Origin: Pseudohongiella sp. | GTDB lineage: Bacteria > Pseudomonadota > Gammaproteobacteria > Pseudomonadales > Pseudohongiellaceae | DNA: 42,885 nucleotides | NCBI GenBank assembly: GCA_030696315.1 | Contig: JAUYSM010000012.1 | Coordinates: forward strand, 1 to 42,885 | Direction: 5' to 3' | Shown here: one piece after another, positions 9,591 to 17,365 of the stretch | How positions within the stretch are numbered: position 1 is the stretch's first letter | How the letters are laid out: each line of letters begins with the position of its first letter | Made by a program: the position numbers and the translations under genes | Notes under the pieces: model-generated | Database searches by the model: none | What the model saw: only the letters and a program-made list of their open reading frames with translations | What the model was told of the DNA's origin: nothing

Positions 9591-12500
9591 TTATTCTACA
9601 AATACATCATCCACGGTCAGTTGCTGAATGTTGCCCAGTTCTGTCAGTTGGCTCATGTCCATACGACTGGTATCACCCACGATGGAGATCAGCTTGGGTT
9701 TACCCGCAATGTGTTCGCGCTGGAACTGCATCAAGTCCTCAAGCGAGGAGTTTTGCAGCTGCGCAAAACGCTCCGGTCGCGGATCTCCGTCCAGGCCCAG
9801 TAACTGCCAGCCGCGCACCGTGCCGGGTATCGCACGGAAACCCACGGTACCTGAGCGGTAGCGGTTGACCAGAGAGCCGTACGCGTCCGAGAAACGGTCT
9901 GCAGAGGCGGGCATATTGTCGAACAGTTCAATAAATGCCGTGGTCGCTTCAATGGCCTTGTCGTTCTGTGACCCAATGGCGCCAAGTGCCAGATTTTCTG
10001 CACCCAAACGTCCACCCTGTGTGTACTGCGCCGCTGCCGAGTAGGCCAGTGCACGCGCTTCACGCAGTTCCTGGAATACCACGCTGGACATGCTGTTGCC
10101 AAAATAGTTGTTGTACAGCGACGACGCCACTACCAATGACTCGTCATATTCACCATCTGGAAACTCCAGACGCACCTGCGCCTGCGCGGTTTCACGGTGG
10201 ATCACATAAATTTCATTGTTGCTGACCTGACGTGCATGCCGGAAACGGTAAGGGGGCGGGTCTAGCAGATCAGCAGCAACCTCATGTTGACGCTGCAGAA
10301 TGGCGGTCAACTCTGCTGGCGTCATCGAGCCGGTATAGCTGAGTGTATGTTTGTACTTCTGCAAGTCACTGATCAGGCTCAACACCTGATCCAGCTGCAC
10401 GGCCCGGATGGCATCACTGCTCAAGGCGCGCAGCATGGGTGACTCGTCGCCATAACGGTTATACAGATACAGCGCTTGGCTGATGGCAGCGGGATCTTCG
10501 CGCTGATCACGGCGTGCCTGCAAAATGGAGTTTTTAAGTTCTTCAAAGGTGGCCGCATCGGTTTGTGGATTGTTCGCCAGCTCCAGCATCAGGGCCAGTG
10601 TTTCCTCAAACTGCGTATCCATGCCGGTGATACTGATCACGGTTTCATTAGCACCCGAGCTGAAATTGAACTCGCTGCCCAGGCGATACCACTGCTTCTG
10701 CAATTCTTCCAGCGGATAGTCAACCGTGCCGGCCTTGCCCATCACGGCGCCGGCCAGACTCAGCAGGTCGTTCTCTTCGGTGCCTACTTCGATACTCATG
10801 CTGAAGGTAAAAATATCGTTCAGCGGATTGGGTGCGTAGTACAAGGGCATGCCGGCGTAATCGATAATCTGATAGTCCTCGCCTTCCTGCAGGTAGACCG
10901 GTTCGATTTCCTCGTACGGCATCGACAGAATGGCTGATGCAAATTCAGACTGACGGCTGGGGTCAATGCTTACCGGGTCAATGGCAGGTTTATCAACACT
11001 CGGGATATCAGCCGGGCCATTCAGGCGGTGCACTGCCACGTAGTTGTTGGTGGAGAAGTACTTGTTGGCAACGGCCACGATATCGGCTTTGGTGACTTGT
11101 TCCAGACGCTGAATCTGTTTGATGGAATAGTCCCAGTCGGCTTTCTGCAGATAGGACTGGCGCATCATGCCAACACGCGCAGTGTTGGATTCCAGCCCGC
11201 GTTTCTCCATGTTTTTAAAATCATTGATGATGGCGGGCAAAATCCAGTCTTCAAACTCGCCACGGCGAATCAGGTCAATCTGTTCCAGCAACAGCTGTTC
11301 AACGTCAAGCAGCGTCTGGCCTTCGCGTGGCACGCCCCACAGGGTTTGTGCGCCAAAATCGTTCTGGAACTGTGGTGACGAACCGGCAGCCTGCACACGT
11401 TGACGCTGGTTAAGATTCAGGTTGATCAGACCCGCGGTGCGGTTATCAAGAATCATGTCCAGCAACATCAGTGCTTCCTGATCTTCGTGACCGTTAGGCA
11501 CGGTGTGGAAGGCCATCTGCACTTCTTCTTCACCTGGGTAGCTGACCGTGACACGCTCAACGGCGGTGACGGGCGCTTCAGTCCAGGTGGGCTCCGGTGG
11601 CAGCGGTTTGGCTTGCCAGACCGAGAACTTTTCGGCAATCAGGGCGATGGTTTCATTGATATCAATGTCGCCGCTGATAAAAATTGCCATATTGTTCGGC
11701 ACGTAATACGTGTCGAAGTACTGCTGGATATAGACCAGTGACGGGTTTTTCAGGTGTTCGGCATCACCAATGGTGGATTGCTGGCCGTAAGGGTGGTTCT
11801 TGTAGAGCAGGTCCGCCAGCGCGTAATAGGACAGTCGGTCGCGGTTATCCAGCGTGCGGTTTTTTTCCTCATACACAATTTCCAGCTCGGTGTGGAACAG
11901 GCGGAACACCGGGTTGATAAAACGGGTGGATTCGATTTCCGCCCAATGCTGCAGGCGGTTGGAGGGCAAGCCCACCTTGTAAACGGTTTCCTCATTGGAG
12001 GTGTGCGCGTTCAGACCGGTCGCGCCCATGCTGTTGTAAACCTTGTCAATCTCATTGGGGATGGCGTACTGCGAAGCCAATTGCGACACCCGATTGATCT
12101 CGGCGTATATTTCGGCGCGGCGAGTTGGGTCGGTCTCGTTAAAGTGTTGTTCGTACAGCGCCTGGATCTGTTCGAGGTGGGGACGCTCCGCCTCGTAGTC
12201 GAGCGTGCCCATGGTCTGGTTACCTTTAAACAGTAAGTGCTCAAGGTAGTGCGCCAGTCCAGTGGCATCGGCCGGATCATGTTTGCTGCCGGCACGCACG
12301 GCGATTTCCGCATAAAAACGCGGCTCTTCGTGGTTTGCGGTCAGATAAACCTGCAGGCCGTTGTCGAGTTCAAAGATATGCGCGTCCAGCGGATCATCGG
12401 GATTGGCCGGATAAAGACGTTTGTAACCGGCATTGACCTCGGCCGCAGGGCTATCGGCTGCGCTGCCAACATTCGGGCTGCCACCATTAGCGCCCGGCGC

Positions 12501-12629
12501 CTGTTCTGCCGGACTGCATGCCAGCAACAGCGGTGTTAACAGCAAAGCTGCACCGACTCGACGCCAGAACAAGGGTTTTATGCGTGCCAGCACGTGGTGT
12601 GAAGAGTCGGAAGAGCTGTTTAAATGCAT
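9591..12629 (-). CDS. M16 family zinc metallopeptidase (pitrilysin-like), lipoprotein
   Basis: I use the ATG at 12629 (GGAG upstream), giving 1012 residues; a TTG at 12662 overlaps the fpr stop and is less likely. A signal sequence with lipobox LLAC (Cys38) predicts membrane anchoring. The inverted zinc motif HYLEH is at residues 127-131 with the third ligand in the ELEIVYEEKNR segment about 77 residues later. Length matches two-halved M16 enzymes with one active N-terminal and one inactive C-terminal half. Such enzymes degrade or trim peptides within a closed chamber. The operon position before an ABC exporter resembles export-plus-processing modules, although the substrate is unknown. Confidence 0.92.
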   Translation of the reverse strand: MHLNSSSDSSHHVLARIKPLFWRRVGAALLLTPLLLACSPAEQAPGANGGSPNVGSAADSPAAEVNAGYKRLYPANPDDPLDAHIFELDNGLQVYLTANHEEPRFYAEIAVRAGSKHDPADATGLAHYLEHLLFKGNQTMGTLDYEAERPHLEQIQALYEQHFNETDPTRRAEIYAEINRVSQLASQYAIPNEIDKVYNSMGATGLNAHTSNEETVYKVGLPSNRLQHWAEIESTRFINPVFRLFHTELEIVYEEKNRTLDNRDRLSYYALADLLYKNHPYGQQSTIGDAEHLKNPSLVYIQQYFDTYYVPNNMAIFISGDIDINETIALIAEKFSVWQAKPLPPEPTWTEAPVTAVERVTVSYPGEEEVQMAFHTVPNGHEDQEALMLLDMILDNRTAGLINLNLNQRQRVQAAGSSPQFQNDFGAQTLWGVPREGQTLLDVEQLLLEQIDLIRRGEFEDWILPAIINDFKNMEKRGLESNTARVGMMRQSYLQKADWDYSIKQIQRLEQVTKADIVAVANKYFSTNNYVAVHRLNGPADIPSVDKPAIDPVSIDPSRQSEFASAILSMPYEEIEPVYLQEGEDYQIIDYAGMPLYYAPNPLNDIFTFSMSIEVGTEENDLLSLAGAVMGKAGTVDYPLEELQKQWYRLGSEFNFSSGANETVISITGMDTQFEETLALMLELANNPQTDAATFEELKNSILQARRDQREDPAAISQALYLYNRYGDESPMLRALSSDAIRAVQLDQVLSLISDLQKYKHTLSYTGSMTPAELTAILQRQHEVAADLLDPPPYRFRHARQVSNNEIYVIHRETAQAQVRLEFPDGEYDESLVVASSLYNNYFGNSMSSVVFQELREARALAYSAAAQYTQGGRLGAENLALGAIGSQNDKAIEATTAFIELFDNMPASADRFSDAYGSLVNRYRSGTVGFRAIPGTVRGWQLLGLDGDPRPERFAQLQNSSLEDLMQFQREHIAGKPKLISIVGDTSRMDMSQLTELGNIQQLTVDDVFVE

Positions 12630-12655
12630 GGCAAATCTCCGCGTTGAAATTGCGC

Positions 12656-13426
12656 CTACCAATAGGCTTCGTAACTCAATTCACCGCTCATCGCGGGTTT
12701 GTTGTCTGAAAAACCGCGTTGCTGCAGCACCGACACCGCATCTTTGACCATGCCGGGGTTGCCACACAACATAAATTGGGTATTCAGCGGGCTGAATTCA
12801 ATATCCAGCAAGGCTTCCAGCGTGCCGTTTTGCAGACTTTCCGGGATATGTCCCTGAATGGCAAATGGCATCAGACGAGACGAAGGGACTTCGCGGCTGA
12901 CAAACGCAATCAGTTGGAAACGTCCGGGGTAACGCTGCTGAAGGTCGTCAAACAATTCCTGATAACGCAGGTCTTGGTTGTAGCGCACGGCATATACCAG
13001 CACCACTTTCTGAAAGCGCTGCCAGGGTTCTGATGTTTTGAGCATGGACAAAAAAGGCGCGACACCGGTGCCGGTTGCCAGCAGACACAAGGTCTCGGCA
13101 TCTTTCAGCTGCGATAGCGTCAGTGTGCCTTCCGCTGCGCGCTTTACCCAGAGCTGGTCGCCTTCATTAAAGCGCGACAACTGTTTTGACAGGTCGCCTT
13201 CAGTGCGTGTGTAGAAAAAAAACTCCAGCGCTTGATCGCCAGGCGCACTCAATATGGAGTAGGGCTGCGCGCTTTTCTCAAGGCCAATCTCGTCGAGGCT
13301 GCCCGGTGCCAGCCAAGTATATTGGCCCGCTTTAAACGGGGAGACCTCCGCTTCGATCCGCAGTGAAAAAAGATTATTGGTCCAGTGGGAGCAACCTGAA
13401 ACTACACCTTTTACCCAGTCTGTCAT
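12656..13426 (-). CDS. fpr: Ferredoxin/flavodoxin-NADP+ reductase
   Basis: 256 residues, the usual size for bacterial Fpr. FAD-binding and NADP-binding domains are recognisable: QPYSILSAP (residues about 53-61, in the place of the RxYS flavin motif, with Gln for Arg), the GTGVAPFLSML nucleotide loop near residue 118, and an aromatic C-terminal Trp as in E. coli-type Fpr. It transfers electrons between NADPH and ferredoxin or flavodoxin and is linked to oxidative-stress defence. It lies 27 bp before the M16 gene start on the same strand and is divergent from the symporter, so promoters for both directions should lie in 13427-13630. Confidence 0.92.
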   Translation of the reverse strand: MTDWVKGVVSGCSHWTNNLFSLRIEAEVSPFKAGQYTWLAPGSLDEIGLEKSAQPYSILSAPGDQALEFFFYTRTEGDLSKQLSRFNEGDQLWVKRAAEGTLTLSQLKDAETLCLLATGTGVAPFLSMLKTSEPWQRFQKVVLVYAVRYNQDLRYQELFDDLQQRYPGRFQLIAFVSREVPSSRLMPFAIQGHIPESLQNGTLEALLDIEFSPLNTQFMLCGNPGMVKDAVSVLQQRGFSDNKPAMSGELSYEAYW

Positions 13427-13484
13427 GTACTACTGCCTGCTGTGGTTTTGCGGAGGTCGTCATTCTCGCACAAACGGAAAATGA

Positions 13485-13512
13485 TTGGCACTTGGGGCCA
13501 AGTTTCTATAGT
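13485..13512 (+). promoter_or_regulatory. Candidate sigma-70 promoter for the symporter gene
   Basis: TTGGCA (13485-13490) and TATAGT (13507-13512) are separated by 16 bases. The spacer contains the dyad CTTGG-GG-CCAAG, which could be an operator. The site lies about 120 bp upstream of the symporter ATG in the divergent fpr-symporter gap. Confidence 0.4.
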
Positions 13513-13630
13513 CTTTGGGGCATCGTTGTGTTGCCCGTCGAACATTGGTGACGGTGCTTATACGCAGCATTCATCAAAATGAGTCAATCGCTGTTCGAAT
13601 AACAGCAGCAAAAAAAACAAGAGGTGCGCA

Positions 13631-14932
13631 ATGTCGTCGGAAGTATCCCCATCCCTGATTTCACGCTGGTTTAACACCCCCCTGTGGCGCCGTATTCTGC
13701 TGGCTCTGGTGCTGGGTGTCATTGTTGGAGCAATTTGGGGGGAAGGTGCGCAGTCAATTCGCTGGATAGGCGACCTGTTTATCCGAGCCATTCAGATGGT
13801 CGTGGTGCCGCTGGTGTTTATCACCATTGTGGCCGGCATTGTGTCGATGGGTGATCCCAAACGCCTGGGCTCACTGGGTATCAAAACACTGGCGCTGTAT
13901 ATGGGCACCACGCTGATTGCGATCTCGATTGGATTGACGCTGGCGGCCATGATTCAACCGGGCGTGGGCGTTGATATGTCAAACGCAGTGCCCGGCACCT
14001 TGCAGCCACCTGTATCTTTCCGTGACCAGTTGATGCGCATCGTGCCAACCAACCCGGTAGCCGCCCTGGCTAACGGAGACTTTCTGGCCATCATCTTTTT
14101 TGCGATTCTGTTTGGTGCTGGCATTCTCAGTGTGGGCACTGCTGGCAAGCCCATGTCAGATCTGATGGATTCCGGCGCAGCCATCATGTTGAAACTGACC
14201 GGCTGGGTAATGGAAATGGCCCCCTTTGGTGTGTTTGCGCTGATTGCCTGGGTCTCCGGTACACAGGGTGTTGCCGCGTTGATGGATGTGATCCCGTTGG
14301 CCGGCACCGCGGTGCTCGCATTTGCGCTGCATTTTTTCCTGATCTACGGCGGCTTGATGAAGTTTGTGCTGAAGCTGTCGCCGTACAATTTTTTCCGCGA
14401 CGCTAAAAACGCCACATTGGTGGCATTCTCTACCTCGTCCAGTTCTGCCACCTTGCCGGTGACCATTTCAGTGGCTGAAAAGAATCTGGGTATCAAACCC
14501 GTGATTGCCTCGACGGTACTGCCATTGGGCGCGACCATTAACATGGACGGATCGGCTATTTATGTCGGCGTGGTATCAGTGTTTGCCGCCCAGGCGTTTG
14601 GCGTGGATTTGACCTTGGTGGACTACTTCATCATGGCCGGCGCCACCACGCTGGTGTCGATCGGAACCGCAGCGGTGCCCGGCGCATCAGTGTTTTTGAT
14701 GGCAGGCGTGATGGCCACCATCGGTTTGACACCGGCGCAGATTGCCGTGGTCGTGGGTTTTGTGCTGCCTTTTGACAGGCCGCTGGACATGATGCGTACC
14801 TGCCTGAATGTCACCGGCGATCTGGCCGTTGCAACGGCCGTTGCCAAGTGGGAAAACGAGTTTGACGAGGATATGTTCAACAGCGGGCACGCGTTTGTGC
14901 ATCCTGATGCGGATGCCTCTGATTCAAAATGA
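13631..14932 (+). CDS. Dicarboxylate/amino acid:cation symporter (DAACS family)
   Basis: 433 residues with eight or more membrane segments plus two re-entrant loops. Family hallmarks are the serine-rich hairpin STSSSSATLPVT (about residues 262-273) and NMDGSAIY (about 302-309), the cation/substrate-binding segment of glutamate transporter homologues. It takes up a C4-dicarboxylate or acidic/neutral amino acid with Na+ or H+; the exact substrate is not clear. AGAGGTG precedes the ATG. It stands alone: divergent from fpr and convergent with the DUF1302-like gene. Confidence 0.92.
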   Translation: MSSEVSPSLISRWFNTPLWRRILLALVLGVIVGAIWGEGAQSIRWIGDLFIRAIQMVVVPLVFITIVAGIVSMGDPKRLGSLGIKTLALYMGTTLIAISIGLTLAAMIQPGVGVDMSNAVPGTLQPPVSFRDQLMRIVPTNPVAALANGDFLAIIFFAILFGAGILSVGTAGKPMSDLMDSGAAIMLKLTGWVMEMAPFGVFALIAWVSGTQGVAALMDVIPLAGTAVLAFALHFFLIYGGLMKFVLKLSPYNFFRDAKNATLVAFSTSSSSATLPVTISVAEKNLGIKPVIASTVLPLGATINMDGSAIYVGVVSVFAAQAFGVDLTLVDYFIMAGATTLVSIGTAAVPGASVFLMAGVMATIGLTPAQIAVVVGFVLPFDRPLDMMRTCLNVTGDLAVATAVAKWENEFDEDMFNSGHAFVHPDADASDSK

Positions 14933-14993
14933 CGGGCTAACGCTGATTTGCTGAGCATGAATTTCTTAGTGTGACGAGCTCACTGTAAAGAGC

Positions 14994-16433
14994 TCAGAAG
15001 TTCCAGGTCACCGTCACGCCGGCACGCACATCCTCGTCAAGAAAGTACAGCGGGGATTGTGTGTTGGTGCGGGTCAGCACCAGCTGGCTGCTCAACTCCC
15101 AATCGTCATTTAAACGATAATCCGCCCCTAAAAACATCAGCACCGCCTCACCATCCAGTTGTGATTGCACGGTAGCTGACAACACCAGATCGTCATTACG
15201 CAGGTTATTGCTGTAGCGCATCAGCACATTGCCGCGCGTCTGTTGATCTGGGCCACGGTCTTGCTGGGCAGAGGCGCTCAGACTGATCTGCTGGGTCGGG
15301 CTGATGCCATACTCCAGTCCGGCCGACACACCCAGCCGATTGCGGCGTTCAAATCCGGGAACTGGCAGCGAGCCTCCGCCCGGTAACTCCAGATTATTCA
15401 CCTGGTCACTGAGGATGCCTTGGCTGAACGCCACATCCAGCGTCAGCAGCAGTCGACCGATGGCGCGGTTGGCACTCAAACCCAGTAGCCCATAGTCGTT
15501 GATGGTGGATTGTGTGCCAAGCCCCGTGCTGCCCGGCATTACCCCAGGCAGCACGAGGGTGTAGCGCAAAGGATTTTCATACAGTCTGGCGGCCATCACG
15601 GCAATATCACTGCCACTGAACGAACGGTTCCAGCGCGTGCCAACTTCAAATAATGATTTGTCGCGGTGGTGATAACCCAGCCGCAAGGTTTGGCCACCCA
15701 TCTCAGGCGCCTTCGGGAACAACGGGCTACCGGTGATGGGGGTTGGATCAAATTCCGGGTACAGGTTGATAAAACTCGACCAGTTGCCGCGCTCACCAAA
15801 CATGTCCCACACCAGTAACCATTGATTCAGGCGCGCATCCTCGATATCGATAATGCTCAGATCGCGGTACTCCGTGGTATTGATCACATCCAGCACCGAG
15901 TTGCCCAGGGTTTCCCCCCAGACAATGGTCTGCCGGCCAAACGAAAAACTGTGGCGCTCGCCGCTGCGCTGCACATAAAGCTCATTGATGCGCCATTCCG
16001 CATCATCGCGTTCCGGATTGTTGTATTCATAGTCGCCGGGCAACCACGCCCGGATTTGTGCGCTGCCTTGCAACAGCCAACCGCTGGCAAACGGGTTCTG
16101 GTAACGGATATTCATGCCGAGGCGCTGGTTTTCGATGCCGCGTGAGCGCTGTTCCCGGGCGCCGGTTGGCGTGATTGTGCTGTGGCGATTGAGGTGACCA
16201 CTGAGCTGGTGGCTGAGCCGGAACCGAAAGTGGCGGGGCGCTGAACTGCTGTTGCCGTCGCCAAACAGATCGCTGTCATCAAATTGGGCATCAAACTGAG
16301 CGTCAAAAAGCGTGTCGAAGCCGCCATCCAGACTGATGTTATCCGGAAAGTCCTGAGCCTGGGCCTCGATGGCACTTGTCAGACCCGCACCCAGCAACAG
16401 CAGCGCACTTGCCAGTGTCGTCGGGCGCAACAT
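14994..16433 (-). CDS. DUF1302-like outer-membrane beta-barrel protein
   Basis: The ATG at 16433, 1 bp after the preceding stop, gives 479 residues with a signal peptide ending IEAQAQ. The mature protein shows alternating amphipathic strands throughout and ends in Phe (VTWNF), as expected for an outer-membrane barrel. The segment GRQTIVWGET...VLDVIN resembles the conserved region of DUF1302/fascin-like proteins. An Asp/Phe-rich tract with near-repeats (FDAQFDAQFDD, about residues 44-55) precedes the barrel. It is the last gene of a three-gene operon with a LolA-like protein and an MMPL transporter, a recurrent triad thought to carry lipophilic material from inner to outer membrane. Family assignment is by pattern and could be another barrel family. 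Confidence 0.75.
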   Translation of the reverse strand: MLRPTTLASALLLLGAGLTSAIEAQAQDFPDNISLDGGFDTLFDAQFDAQFDDSDLFGDGNSSSAPRHFRFRLSHQLSGHLNRHSTITPTGAREQRSRGIENQRLGMNIRYQNPFASGWLLQGSAQIRAWLPGDYEYNNPERDDAEWRINELYVQRSGERHSFSFGRQTIVWGETLGNSVLDVINTTEYRDLSIIDIEDARLNQWLLVWDMFGERGNWSSFINLYPEFDPTPITGSPLFPKAPEMGGQTLRLGYHHRDKSLFEVGTRWNRSFSGSDIAVMAARLYENPLRYTLVLPGVMPGSTGLGTQSTINDYGLLGLSANRAIGRLLLTLDVAFSQGILSDQVNNLELPGGGSLPVPGFERRNRLGVSAGLEYGISPTQQISLSASAQQDRGPDQQTRGNVLMRYSNNLRNDDLVLSATVQSQLDGEAVLMFLGADYRLNDDWELSSQLVLTRTNTQSPLYFLDEDVRAGVTVTWNF

Positions 16434-16434
16434 G

Positions 16435-17361
16435 TTATTGCACTTGAGCACGAATGCGCTGCAGTTCGGCTTCACGGAAAGCCACATCGGTCAGCGTACG
16501 TGGTGTCAGAAAGGTCTCCGGGATTTCCACGCCACTGTTGATTTCCAGAATCGCCATGTTCGACAGTCGATTGGCGACCAGATTCATCATGGTCAGTGAG
16601 CGCGCCATCCAGTTGCCATTAACCTGTTCTACACGCGAGGCCATCAGCCGTTTGATTTCGCGGCCGGTACGGTCATACATGTCGGCGCGCAACACCACAA
16701 AGCGTTCCTTGTCCACATATTGCACGGTGCGGGCATAACGAGTGCTGCGGCTGCGCTTTTCATTGGGAATGGTTTCAATCAACCAGACTTCGCGACCAGA
16801 TTCCGTACCTTCGCTCAGGATAGTGATGGTGTAGTCTTCGAGTTTGCCAGTGTCCTGATCTTCGGTGGTGAACTCTGAGCCAAACAGCGACGCGGGTTCA
16901 GACTCATCATCGGAATTGCCACTGGCAATACGTTTGACCTGGCCCAGTGCCGACAGATACAGCCAGGTTTCGTTGTCCTGACTGGCGTCATCATAGGTGT
17001 AACTCAACATGCTGATACCGCGTTCTGCGGCTGGTTCCAGCACAATCGAAATGGCGCGGGTGTCACGATTGTTAGCGCCGGTGTTAATACTGACGGACTC
17101 CAGCGCCTTGACGCGTGCGCGCTCTGCGCAGGTGATCTGGTTGTTCTGCAGGCCAAAGCGGCAACTGGACAATTGAATGCGATTAAATGCCGCATCAGAA
17201 ATGGCACGCTGATTGTCTTCAACACGTTCCAGTATGGTGCGGCCTTCGGTTGTGGTTTGTGCTGCAGCCGTCTGCGCAAAAACCGTGCTCATCAAGCTGG
17301 TGCTTAACATCAAGGCGGCCAGCGTCATCTGGACCCGCAAACGTGTTTTTAAAAGTCTCAT
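16435..17361 (-). CDS. Outer membrane lipoprotein-sorting (LolA-like) periplasmic protein
   Basis: The start at 17361 has AAGGAG 8 bases upstream and lies 4 bp after the transporter stop, giving 308 residues. A signal peptide ends near VFAQ. The body (GRTILERVEDNQRA at the mature N-terminus, WLYLSALGQVKRI, YDRTGREIKRLM) matches the LolA-like family annotated as outer membrane lipoprotein-sorting protein that accompanies MMPL transporters. It is probably a periplasmic carrier of a hydrophobic ligand between the transporter and the barrel encoded next to it. It contains a Cys pair in the first third (SSCRFG...ITCAER) that could form a disulfide. Confidence 0.82.
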   Translation of the reverse strand: MRLLKTRLRVQMTLAALMLSTSLMSTVFAQTAAAQTTTEGRTILERVEDNQRAISDAAFNRIQLSSCRFGLQNNQITCAERARVKALESVSINTGANNRDTRAISIVLEPAAERGISMLSYTYDDASQDNETWLYLSALGQVKRIASGNSDDESEPASLFGSEFTTEDQDTGKLEDYTITILSEGTESGREVWLIETIPNEKRSRSTRYARTVQYVDKERFVVLRADMYDRTGREIKRLMASRVEQVNGNWMARSLTMMNLVANRLSNMAILEINSGVEIPETFLTPRTLTDVAFREAELQRIRAQVQ

Positions 17362-17365
17362 GCGT

